The translations under genes and the position numbers were made by a program. 16,709 nucleotides of DNA, taken from an uncultured Collinsella sp. GTDB lineage: Bacteria > Actinomycetota > Coriobacteriia > Coriobacteriales > Coriobacteriaceae. The notes beneath the pieces were generated by a model that saw nothing but the letters and a program-made list of their open reading frames with translations, made no database searches and was not told the origin of the DNA. This document shows, in pieces, positions 6,682 to 13,532 of the stretch. Location: positions 1 through 16,709 of the forward strand of contig CATYHY010000017.1 in assembly GCA_958407085.1 (NCBI GenBank). Direction: 5' to 3'. Positions within the stretch are counted from its first letter, which is position 1. Every line of letters begins with the position of its first letter.

Positions 6682-8277
6682 CTACGCACGGATAACCTTG
6701 TCGACGTTCTGGAGCTGCAGTTCCTCGCCGTCCTGGCCCTCGATCACCACATTTTGCAGGTCGAGTACCTTGACGTTTTGCGCGATGATGCCCTGGCGCA
6801 CCATGGGCTCAACGCCGCAGGCCATGGCCGGGACAAAGGGCTCGGCATCCGGCGCGAAGGTCACGTGGACATCCTGGAACGTCAGGCGCGTCACTTTGCT
6901 CTCGGGCAGGCCCGTGATGTAAGCAGCAGCCGCGTGGCAGTTAGTAGCCTCGATATCACAAAACGTCGTGGCACCAAAGCCAGGTGTGCGGTCGTCGACG
7001 GGCAGTGCCTCGCGAGACTGCACGTAGTCGGTCTTGCCGTCCTTGTCGCAGAAGTAGAACGAGTTGACCACGAAGGGCGTAAGCACCTCGTCCATACGAA
7101 TGTGCTCGAAGGTGATGCCCTCGTTAACGGCGTCCTTGCCGCGCCCGCGGCGGGTCTTGACGCGCAGGCCGCGGTCGGTGCGCTCAAAGAGGCACTTGCT
7201 CACGGTAAGGTCCTTGATGCCGCCGGCAGCCTCTGAACCCAGGACCACGGCGCCGTGACCATCGTGCATGTAGCAGTGAGAGATCAGCACGTCGTGTGTG
7301 GCGGGACGAAGCTCGGGCTCAATGCCCAGCTTGCCGCTCTTGATGGCGATGCAGTCGTCACCCACCGAGAACTGACAGCCAAGGATGCGGACAAAGCCGC
7401 AGCTCTCGGGATCGAAACCGTCGGTGTTGTGGGAGTTCTTGGGGCCCTCGATGGACAGGCAGAGCGCATCGACGTGCTCGCACAGGATGGGGTGGATGTT
7501 CCACGCCGGGCTGTTGCGGACGGTGAAGCCGGCAAGGCTCACGTTTTGGCACTCGGACAGGAAGATCATGCGCGGACGGGCGACCTCGCGGCCCTCCTCC
7601 GGGCGAAAGATGTTCTTAAAGTCCTTGTTCCACCAGTTGTCCTCGGCAAAATCGGTCTGACCGTCAATCGCGCCGCGACCATAGATGCACACGTCGTGCA
7701 CGCCCAGACCCGTAAAGGTAGAACAGTAGGTCGAGAAGCTCTCCCCCTCCCAGCGGCCCAGGGGCAGCATATCGGTACCGGCATAACCGGCGCCCTCGTT
7801 GCCCGTGACCGTTCCCGGAATGTAGGCAAGCGCGGCACGATCGTGGCGGGCCAGCAGCACCGCTCCCTCGGCGAGCTCGATGTTGATATTGCTCTTAAGG
7901 AAGAGAGACTTGATGCGATAACTACCGGCGGGGATCAGCACGCGGCCACCCTTGGGGCAGGCCATGATGGCAGCCTGGATGTTGGTGGTGTCATCATGCT
8001 CGGCATCGCCCTTGGCGCCACAGTCGCGAACGTTGATGGTAAAGGGCTCAGCCGGCGTGGTGACACCTACGCTCAGCTCACGCTCGCCACAGACAAAACG
8101 GACCAGGTTGCGCTTGCCGGGGGTCAGGCCGTCGACATAGGTCTCGACCGTATTCGTGGTACCGGCGGGCTCGTCGTTGACAAAGATCTCCCACGTATCG
8201 GCGCAGGTAAAGTAACCGCCGTCGTCAAGCTCGATAACCGCCGCGCGCGCGTTGCGCCAGATAACGTTCGTCTCCAT
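6682..8277 (-). CDS. GH28 polygalacturonase, probably exo-acting and intracellular
   Basis: A 531-residue glycoside hydrolase family 28 enzyme that hydrolyses alpha-1,4-galacturonosyl bonds. The family signatures are in order: NTDGFDP (N284, D286), GDD (306-308), GHG with H341, and RGLRVKT (R369, K374). The three aspartates (286, 307, 308) fit the inverting catalytic set. Residues about 8-78 look like a small beta-sandwich of the type that precedes the beta-helix in exo-polygalacturonases, and the catalytic helix starts near VRDCGAKGD. There is no signal peptide, which suggests action on imported oligogalacturonides. I chose the ATG at 8277, with GGAG six bases upstream, over the ATG at 8292. 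The gene is bracketed by terminators (8326-8369 before, 6600-6642 after) and has no visible operator of its own. Confidence 0.92.
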   Translation of the reverse strand: METNVIWRNARAAVIELDDGGYFTCADTWEIFVNDEPAGTTNTVETYVDGLTPGKRNLVRFVCGERELSVGVTTPAEPFTINVRDCGAKGDAEHDDTTNIQAAIMACPKGGRVLIPAGSYRIKSLFLKSNINIELAEGAVLLARHDRAALAYIPGTVTGNEGAGYAGTDMLPLGRWEGESFSTYCSTFTGLGVHDVCIYGRGAIDGQTDFAEDNWWNKDFKNIFRPEEGREVARPRMIFLSECQNVSLAGFTVRNSPAWNIHPILCEHVDALCLSIEGPKNSHNTDGFDPESCGFVRILGCQFSVGDDCIAIKSGKLGIEPELRPATHDVLISHCYMHDGHGAVVLGSEAAGGIKDLTVSKCLFERTDRGLRVKTRRGRGKDAVNEGITFEHIRMDEVLTPFVVNSFYFCDKDGKTDYVQSREALPVDDRTPGFGATTFCDIEATNCHAAAAYITGLPESKVTRLTFQDVHVTFAPDAEPFVPAMACGVEPMVRQGIIAQNVKVLDLQNVVIEGQDGEELQLQNVDKVIRA

Positions 8278-8325
8278 GGGTTTCTCCCTCAAAAAGATGC
8301 TCTAAAGGCAAATTGTACGCTGTTG

Positions 8326-8369
8326 AAAAAGGGCCGTGCCTGCCGGCGGAATTCCGGTGGCACGGCCCT
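8326..8369 (-). terminator. Intrinsic terminator between the symporter and GH28
   Basis: On the minus strand AGGGCCGTGCC (8359-8369) pairs perfectly over 11 bp with GGCACGGCCCT (8330-8340); the 18-base loop contains CCGGAATTCCG. Five Ts (8326-8330) follow. It sits 24 bp after the symporter stop. Read-through, or a weak promoter in the 48 bp that remain, would be needed to express GH28. Confidence 0.9.
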
Positions 8370-8392
8370 GTGATTTGGACGATATGTCGGCC

Positions 8393-9952
8393 TTACTCGG
8401 CGGGAGTTACGCTACCGTCCTGGAAGCCAACGTTGTTGTGGGCAAAGCAGTCCTCGTACTTAAAGCCGGAGAGCTCCTCGCAAAGCGCCTTGACCTCGGG
8501 CTTGACGTCGGCCATCTTGCCACCCTCCTTGACTCGGTGAATCTCGTCGCAAAGGACGTCGCACTGCTCCTTGTCGATCTTGATGCCGCGGGCAAGGACG
8601 GCCGCAAGCAGGAAGAAGCCGGCGCAGCCGATGATCATGTAGCCGCAGATATACAGAGGCACGGTAGCGGGCTGGGTCACGGCGTCGCTATTGCCGGCGG
8701 TCTGAATGAAGCCGGAGGCAGCAAGGACGATAGCCCACACGTTGACGGCGATAGCCTGGGCGATCTGCTGGCAGAGCTGCTGCGCGGAGCTGTAGATGCC
8801 CTCGCGACGACGCAGGGTGATGAGCTCATCGACATCGGGGATGTAGTTGAGCAGAACATCGGGCAGGTACTGGAAGCCGACGTAGAAGAACTTCCAGATG
8901 GCGAAGATGATGGGGTAGGCGATCATGGCGATGGCGACCGTGGAGGTGCCATTGATCTGACCAAAGGCGAAGTAGTTGTAGGCGATGATGCACGCAGCGC
9001 AACCGACGTTGGCCAGGTACCAAGACTTGTGGAAGCCCTTCTTGGCCATGAGGGCAACCCAGATGGCGGTGCAGACGATAGCGACGACCTTGCCGGGCAT
9101 CTCCATCACGGACTCATAGGACTTAGGAATCTGCAGGCAGTAGACGATGAAGAAGGACAGGCAGGCAGACCAGCAGGCAGCAGCGAGCTTCGTGGAGACC
9201 TGTGCATACAGGACCTTGCGGAAGGACTTGTTGCGGAAGGTAGAGACAACGTCAATGAAGAACTTCTTGATACCCTCGCCGACGCTCTCGATCTTCTCCT
9301 GAGCCACCTCCTCGGGGGTGTGCTCCCACGTGGACAGGTACACGCACAGCAGCGAGATTGCCATGACCGAAGCGTTGACCGTAGCGATGATGAAGTAGCT
9401 GAACGGGTTGGTCTCGCCGAAGGTGCCAAAGCCAAAGACGACGAGTGCTGCCATCAGGAAGCCGGCGGCGTTACCAAAGAGGTGCTTGTAGCCGGTGAGG
9501 TACGTACGCTCCTTGAAGTCGTCGGTCATCTCGATGGTAAGCGGCGACAGGTTGGCGGTGCAGAACGTATACGCGACGTTGTAGATCAGGTACAGCACAA
9601 AGTAGTACGGGAAACCGAACGGCGTAGCCACAAAGATGAGCGGCTCGGCGACCATCATCGGGATTGCCAGCAAGATCCAGAAACGGCGGCGGCCAAAGAT
9701 ACGGCCGATCTTGGTAGCGTAGAAGTTATCGGCCACAAAGCCCATAAGCGGGCACAGAATGGCGTTGAGATAGATGGCGAACGAGCTGATCAGCGCAGCC
9801 TCGCCTGCGGACAGGCCGCACTCCGTGGACAGGAACAGCACCATGTAGCTGTGCGTAAAGGTCAGGGCACCGGAGTTGAGCATGCCGCCCATACCAAAGC
9901 CCAAGCGCGTCCAGAATGTGATCTTGCGCTTTTTACCGATCTTGTTAGTCAT
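8393..9952 (-). CDS. GPH-family (MFS) sugar/uronide:cation symporter
   Basis: A 519-residue integral membrane protein of the glycoside-pentoside-hexuronide:cation symporter family. About 12 hydrophobic segments can be seen, beginning at TRLGFGMGGMLNSGALTF, with the basic loop KIGRIFGRRRFWILLAIP between early helices, as is usual for the family. A soluble tail of about 60 residues follows the last helix. In this context the substrate is probably galacturonate or short (un)saturated galacturonides, moved with H+ or Na+. I chose the ATG at 9952, with GGGAG five bases upstream; the frame stays open to 10021 but enters the leader. It has its own promoter with paired operators and lies between two terminators, so it is mainly a single-gene unit. 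No ABC or PTS sugar importer is in the window. Confidence 0.9.
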   Translation of the reverse strand: MTNKIGKKRKITFWTRLGFGMGGMLNSGALTFTHSYMVLFLSTECGLSAGEAALISSFAIYLNAILCPLMGFVADNFYATKIGRIFGRRRFWILLAIPMMVAEPLIFVATPFGFPYYFVLYLIYNVAYTFCTANLSPLTIEMTDDFKERTYLTGYKHLFGNAAGFLMAALVVFGFGTFGETNPFSYFIIATVNASVMAISLLCVYLSTWEHTPEEVAQEKIESVGEGIKKFFIDVVSTFRNKSFRKVLYAQVSTKLAAACWSACLSFFIVYCLQIPKSYESVMEMPGKVVAIVCTAIWVALMAKKGFHKSWYLANVGCAACIIAYNYFAFGQINGTSTVAIAMIAYPIIFAIWKFFYVGFQYLPDVLLNYIPDVDELITLRRREGIYSSAQQLCQQIAQAIAVNVWAIVLAASGFIQTAGNSDAVTQPATVPLYICGYMIIGCAGFFLLAAVLARGIKIDKEQCDVLCDEIHRVKEGGKMADVKPEVKALCEELSGFKYEDCFAHNNVGFQDGSVTPAE

Positions 9953-9975
9953 CGAGCTCCCTCTCTTTTCTCGAT

Positions 9976-9992
9976 TGTCTTGGAACAAGACA
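9976..9992 (-). other. Small stem-loop in the symporter leader
   Basis: TGTCTTG and CAAGACA form a perfect 7-bp stem around a 3-base loop, 24 bases before the symporter start and just upstream of its ribosome site. It may stabilise the mRNA or affect initiation. There is no T-run, so it is not a terminator. Confidence 0.35.
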
Positions 9993-10030
9993 TTGGAGTC
10001 CATACCGACGTCTGTCTGCATGCCGTTCAG

Positions 10031-10044
10031 GGTGAACGTTTAGC
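10031..10044. promoter_or_regulatory. LacI-type operator, symporter proximal site
   Basis: GGTGAACGTTTAGC matches the left half and core of the consensus and is degenerate on the right. It lies three bp after the candidate -10 and would cover the start of transcription. Confidence 0.65.
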
Positions 10045-10047
10045 TAG

Positions 10048-10076
10048 ATTATGCGCGATTGCTTATGATAGGTGAA
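10048..10076 (-). promoter_or_regulatory. Candidate promoter of the symporter gene
   Basis: On the minus strand TTCACC (10071-10076) is followed after exactly 17 bp by CATAAT (10048-10053). Operators overlap the -35 and directly follow the -10. The predicted leader is about 90 bases. This is the best-scoring of the three operator-flanked promoters by eye. Confidence 0.55.
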
Positions 10077-10084
10077 CGTTCACT
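10071..10084. promoter_or_regulatory. LacI-type operator, symporter distal site
   Basis: GGTGAACGTTCACT is a 12-bp perfect palindrome (GTGAACGTTCAC) with a central CG, the hallmark of LacI/GalR-family operators. It starts 40 bp from the proximal copy and overlaps the candidate -35. Confidence 0.8.
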
Positions 10085-10098
10085 TGTATATTATCCTT

Positions 10099-10125
10099 GA
10101 ACGGTCGTTTTTTGCCGTTGAACGG
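10099..10125. promoter_or_regulatory. 21-bp-phased CCGTT upstream element of the symporter
   Basis: On the minus strand CCGTT occurs twice exactly 21 bp apart (plus-strand GAACGG at 10099 and 10120) around GGCAAAAAACGA. It begins 28 bp upstream of the distal operator, as in the uxaC (29 bp) and GH105 (27 bp) promoters. Confidence 0.45.
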
Positions 10126-10190
10126 GCCTGAAAATGAAAAAATCCCTGCATTTTTGATTATCAAGTCGATTCAGCACCACGCAACAACTA

Positions 10191-10204
10191 GGTGAACGTT
10201 CATT
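10191..10204. promoter_or_regulatory. Remote LacI-type operator between uxaA and the symporter
   Basis: GGTGAACGTTCATT matches the consensus in 12 of 14 positions and lies 120 bp upstream of the symporter distal operator, with no promoter recognised next to it. It may serve as an auxiliary site for DNA looping. Confidence 0.65.
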
Positions 10205-10276
10205 GTTCTCTGGAGATGAGGGAGGTGCCGGGCACCCTTCCCAAAAAAGCCGTGCACGACAACGCAACGAGAAACG

Positions 10277-10312
10277 AAAAACGACCCCGCCGAGATTGTC
10301 CTCGGCGGGGTC
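10277..10312 (-). terminator. Intrinsic terminator after uxaA
   Basis: On the minus strand GACCCCGCCGAG pairs perfectly over 12 bp with CTCGGCGGGGTC around a 6-base loop, followed by G and a run of five Ts (10277-10281). It lies 49 bp after the uxaA stop and ends the uxaCBA operon. Confidence 0.92.
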
Positions 10313-10361
10313 GCCCAGTCTTTGCAGCAGCTTATTCAATCACGCGCTCAACGTGTCATCG

Positions 10362-11846
10362 CTACAGGCAGACTCCGTCCTTCCAGATGCTGATCTCGTG
10401 ACAGCCGCGACGCTCGGCGCTGGTAAGCTTGCCGCTCGCCGTGTCCAGCACCAGCTGATACAGATCGCCGGCAGCCTCATCGAGCGTACGCTCGCCCGTA
10501 GCCACCACACCGGCGTTAAAGTCCATCCAGTTGGCCTTGTGGTCGCACAGGCGCTGGTTGGTGAACACCTTGAGCGTAGGCGCCGGCGCACCAAACGGCG
10601 TGCCGCGGCCGGTCGAGAACAGGATCACGTGGCAGCCGGCAGCCGTCAGGGCCGTGGTGGATACCATGTCGTTGCCCGGACCGCACAACATGTTCAGACC
10701 ATGCTTGGTAGCCTGACCGGCGTACGGCAGCACGTCGACGATGGGGGCAGATCCGCCCTTTTGCACGCAGCCGCAGCTCTTGTCCTCGAGTGTGGTGATG
10801 CCGCCATCCTTGTTGCCGGGGCTCGGGTTCTCGTAGACGACCTCGCCATGGCTAATAAAGTAATCCTTAAAGCCGTTGAGCATGTCGGAGGCGGCGTTAA
10901 ACACCTGCTCGTCCTCGCAGCGATCGAGCAGAATGCTCTCGGCGCCAAACATCTCGGGGACCTCGGTGAGCACCGACGTGCCACCGCGGGCGACGAGCAT
11001 ATCGCTCACGCGACCGATCGTGGGGTTGGCGGTAATGCCCGAAAGACCGTCAGAGCCACCGCACTTAAGGCCAATGACCAGCTCGGAGGCCGGAATGGGC
11101 TCACGCTTGGCCTGCTTGGCCAGGTCGGCCAGCTCAGACAGAATCTTGTGGCCTTCGACCTGCTCGTCGGCAACATCTTGGCAGGTAAGGAAGCGAACGC
11201 GCTCGTGATCGTACTCGCCCAGCTCGTCGAGCACCTGCTGATGCGTGCAGTTCTCGCAGCCGAGCGACAGGAACAGCACGCCCGCAGCGTTTGCGTGACG
11301 CGAGAGCGCTACCAGCAGGCGACGGGTCTGGGCATGGTCGGCGCCGGTCTGCGAGCAGCCAAACGGATGCGGAAAGTAATAGACGCCCTCCAGCGAACCC
11401 TCGACCAGATCCTGAGCCTGCTCGCACATGGCACGTGCGACCTCGTTGACGCAGCCGACCGTGGGGATGATCCACAGCTCGTTGCGCGTGGCGGCGCGGC
11501 CGTCGGCGCGACGGAAGCCCATAAAGGTCTCGGGCTCAACCGGCTCAACGACCGGATGCGTCGGATTGTAAACGTACTCGACCTCGCCCGAAAGGTTGGT
11601 CTTGACGTTATGCGTATGAAGCCACTGACCGGGCTGGATGTCGCCCGTCACATGGCCGATAGGAAGACCGTACTTGACAACGTTCTCCCCCGCCGCAATG
11701 GCACGCACGGCCATCTTGTGGCCCTGCGGAATATCCTCCGCGGCAGCGACCTCGCCCACCCCGGGAACCGCGACGGCGGTGCCCTTGGCAAGCGGCGACA
11801 GCGCGACGATCACGTTATCGGCCGGATTGATCTGGATAGTGTTCAT
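10362..11846 (-). CDS. uxaA: Altronate dehydratase
   Basis: A 494-residue UxaA. It dehydrates D-altronate to 2-keto-3-deoxy-D-gluconate, the third step of the isomerase route from galacturonate, and needs a metal (iron in known members). An SAF-type N-terminal domain (about 1-90, with GHKMA and HTHN) precedes the dehydratase domain. Conserved cysteine motifs are GCSQTG (C164), GCENC (C197, C200) and KCGGSDGLSG (261-270). The length equals that of characterised altronate dehydratases. The ATG at 11846 has AGGA nine bases upstream. It is the last gene of uxaC-uxaB-uxaA, 75 bp after uxaB, and a strong terminator follows. Galactarate dehydratase is the main alternative in the same superfamily, but the uxaB/uxaC neighbours favour altronate. 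Confidence 0.96.
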   Translation of the reverse strand: MNTIQINPADNVIVALSPLAKGTAVAVPGVGEVAAAEDIPQGHKMAVRAIAAGENVVKYGLPIGHVTGDIQPGQWLHTHNVKTNLSGEVEYVYNPTHPVVEPVEPETFMGFRRADGRAATRNELWIIPTVGCVNEVARAMCEQAQDLVEGSLEGVYYFPHPFGCSQTGADHAQTRRLLVALSRHANAAGVLFLSLGCENCTHQQVLDELGEYDHERVRFLTCQDVADEQVEGHKILSELADLAKQAKREPIPASELVIGLKCGGSDGLSGITANPTIGRVSDMLVARGGTSVLTEVPEMFGAESILLDRCEDEQVFNAASDMLNGFKDYFISHGEVVYENPSPGNKDGGITTLEDKSCGCVQKGGSAPIVDVLPYAGQATKHGLNMLCGPGNDMVSTTALTAAGCHVILFSTGRGTPFGAPAPTLKVFTNQRLCDHKANWMDFNAGVVATGERTLDEAAGDLYQLVLDTASGKLTSAERRGCHEISIWKDGVCL

Positions 11847-11921
11847 TACAAATGGTCCTAACCCTACAGGTTGAGCAGAAGTCGAGGCGCGGGCAAGCCG
11901 TCTGGCGCCCGCACCGGGAAT

Positions 11922-13436
11922 TTACGCTTGAGCGTTGGCGAAGGCCTGCTTGGCGCCCTCGACACGCACGACGGTGAGCGCGTTGACGACAAACTCCTCG
12001 AGACCGGTGATCTGCGTAAGGTCCTCGCCCCACATCTGCTCATTGGTGAGCACGTCGTGCACCAGCTCGGTATCGTCTGCACCGGCGTGGGCGGCGTAGA
12101 AATCGAGCACGAAGGCATCGTCCTGAGCGGTGTACTCGGTGCCGTCGGCGCGGCGCAGGTGCAGGCCATCGCCCTCGCGAGCAACGAGCTCCTGAGTATA
12201 GAAGGCGATGAGCGTAGCGAGGCTCGTCGCCAGGCACTTGGGCAGGTTGCCGGTCTCGGCAACATAGTCCTTGAGCGTGGGCAGGTCGCGAGCACGCCAT
12301 TTGGCCGTGGAGTTGAGGCAAATGGAGAGCAGCGCGTGGTCGATAAACGGGTTGTCGAAGCGGTTCTCGACGGCGGCAGCAAAGGCCTTGCAGTCCTCGA
12401 CGTCCAGGTCGGCGGCAAGCGTCGGGATGACCTCGTCGTAGAGCATGGTGTTCATGAAGCCGCGGACGGTCTCGTCGTGCATGCAATCGCGCACGATGTC
12501 AAAGCCGGCAACCCAGGAGCCCGGGACGAAGGCGGTGTGGGCGCCATTGAGGATGCGAACCTTGCGCTTCTTGTACGGGGTGACATCGGGGGTAACAAAG
12601 ACACCCGGCAGGCCGGCCTTCACGAAGGGGAGCTTCTCGGCAAGCGACTCGTCGCCCTGGATGCCCCACATCTGGAAGGGCTCGCGCACGGCCAGGAAGG
12701 GATCCTCGTAGCCCAGGCGCTCGGCCACGGCAGCGGCCTCCTTGGGGTCGCGGATGCGGCCGGGGACGATAGTGTCGACAAGCGTGGTGCAGACGGTGCA
12801 GTCGTTGGCCATCCACTGCGAGAACTCGTCCTCCCAGCCCCAGTCGCTCACGTACTGGTTCATGATGCGCAGCAGCTCCTCGCCGTTGTGATCGATGAGC
12901 TCGCAGGCGAGCACGATGACGCCCGGCTTGCCGGCGGCCCAGCGGGTGTGGAGCACCTGGGCAAGCTTGGCGGGGAAGCTCGCGGGCGGCATGTCGTCGG
13001 CCTTGCAGGACGGGTCGTAGGCGATACCGGCCTCGGTGGTGTTGGAGACGATAATCTCCAAATCGTCGGAGACGGCGACCTCCATCATGGCGCGGTAGTC
13101 GTCCTCGCGGTACGGGTTGATGCAGCGGCTGCAGGCGCTGATCACACGGGACTCGTCAACCGTGTTGCCGTTCTCCTTGCCGCGCACCAACACGGTGTAC
13201 AGGTCGTCCTGGGCGTTGATACCATCGGCAAAGCCAAAGGCGCCGCTGATGGGCTGGACCATGACAACCTTGCCGTTCCAGCCGGTTGCCTCGTTGCCCA
13301 TGTCAAAGAAGCGGTCGACGAAGGCGCGCAGGAAATTGCCCTCGCCAAATTGCAGAACCTTCTCGGGCGCGTCCTTGGGCAGCAGGTAGCCCTTGTAGCC
13401 GATCTTCTCGAGCGTCTCGTAGCTGATGTTCTCCAT
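11922..13436 (-). CDS. uxaB: Tagaturonate reductase (altronate oxidoreductase)
   Basis: A 504-residue member of the polyol-specific long-chain (mannitol) dehydrogenase family, which reduces D-tagaturonate to D-altronate with NADH in the cytoplasm. The nucleotide-binding segment is LQFGEGNFLRAF (28-39), with the family motif VSNTTEAGI (131-139). The catalytic signature KVRILNGAH supplies K293, N298 and H301. Its length is close to E. coli UxaB, and its place between uxaC and uxaA favours UxaB over fructuronate reductase (UxuB) or mannitol dehydrogenase. The ATG at 13436 has AAGGAG eight bases upstream. The 96-bp gap to uxaC contains an imperfect hairpin that could reduce downstream expression. 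Confidence 0.95.
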   Translation of the reverse strand: MENISYETLEKIGYKGYLLPKDAPEKVLQFGEGNFLRAFVDRFFDMGNEATGWNGKVVMVQPISGAFGFADGINAQDDLYTVLVRGKENGNTVDESRVISACSRCINPYREDDYRAMMEVAVSDDLEIIVSNTTEAGIAYDPSCKADDMPPASFPAKLAQVLHTRWAAGKPGVIVLACELIDHNGEELLRIMNQYVSDWGWEDEFSQWMANDCTVCTTLVDTIVPGRIRDPKEAAAVAERLGYEDPFLAVREPFQMWGIQGDESLAEKLPFVKAGLPGVFVTPDVTPYKKRKVRILNGAHTAFVPGSWVAGFDIVRDCMHDETVRGFMNTMLYDEVIPTLAADLDVEDCKAFAAAVENRFDNPFIDHALLSICLNSTAKWRARDLPTLKDYVAETGNLPKCLATSLATLIAFYTQELVAREGDGLHLRRADGTEYTAQDDAFVLDFYAAHAGADDTELVHDVLTNEQMWGEDLTQITGLEEFVVNALTVVRVEGAKQAFANAQA

Positions 13437-13472
13437 CGATGTCTCTCCTTAGATTGCTGTTAGCGTGCAGGC

Positions 13473-13508
13473 AAAACGGGGGCGCCGCGTGTGGCAACGG
13501 CGCTCCCG
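13473..13508 (-). terminator. Possible attenuating hairpin between uxaC and uxaB
   Basis: On the minus strand CGGGAGCGCCG and CGGCGCCCCCG can pair over 11 positions with one mismatch, and TTTTG follows (13473-13476). The loop is 10 bases and the T-run is short, so this is a weak terminator or processing site at most. The operon order implies that transcription continues through it. Confidence 0.4.
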
Positions 13509-13532
13509 AGTTCGGTGTGATTCGATGCGGGT

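Larger units (their letters stand above)
9953..10361. other. Regulatory intergenic region between uxaA and the symporter
   Basis: This 409-bp stretch holds no supported gene. From the uxaA side it contains the uxaA terminator (10277-10312), a remote operator (10191-10204), the phased CCGTT element (10099-10125), two operators flanking a candidate promoter (10031-10084) and a small leader hairpin (9976-9992). Open frames through it run across the terminator and operators and look non-coding. Confidence 0.8.

Noticed and set aside
8336..10075. Plus-strand open frame of 579 codons opposite the symporter
   Set aside because: It is exactly antisense to a clear 12-helix transporter, is rich in D, H, G and E as expected of a GC-rich shadow frame, and runs across the terminator and promoter region at the gene's two ends.
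10091..10339. Minus-strand 82-codon frame between uxaA and the symporter
   Set aside because: It runs through a strong terminator hairpin and a perfect-core operator and has no family resemblance.
10203..11861. Plus-strand open frame of 552 codons opposite uxaA
   Set aside because: It covers the uxaA terminator and the full antisense of uxaA, with no recognisable domain. It is a codon-bias artefact.
11871..13463. Plus-strand open frame of 530 codons opposite uxaB
   Set aside because: It mirrors uxaB almost end to end and shows no family motif.
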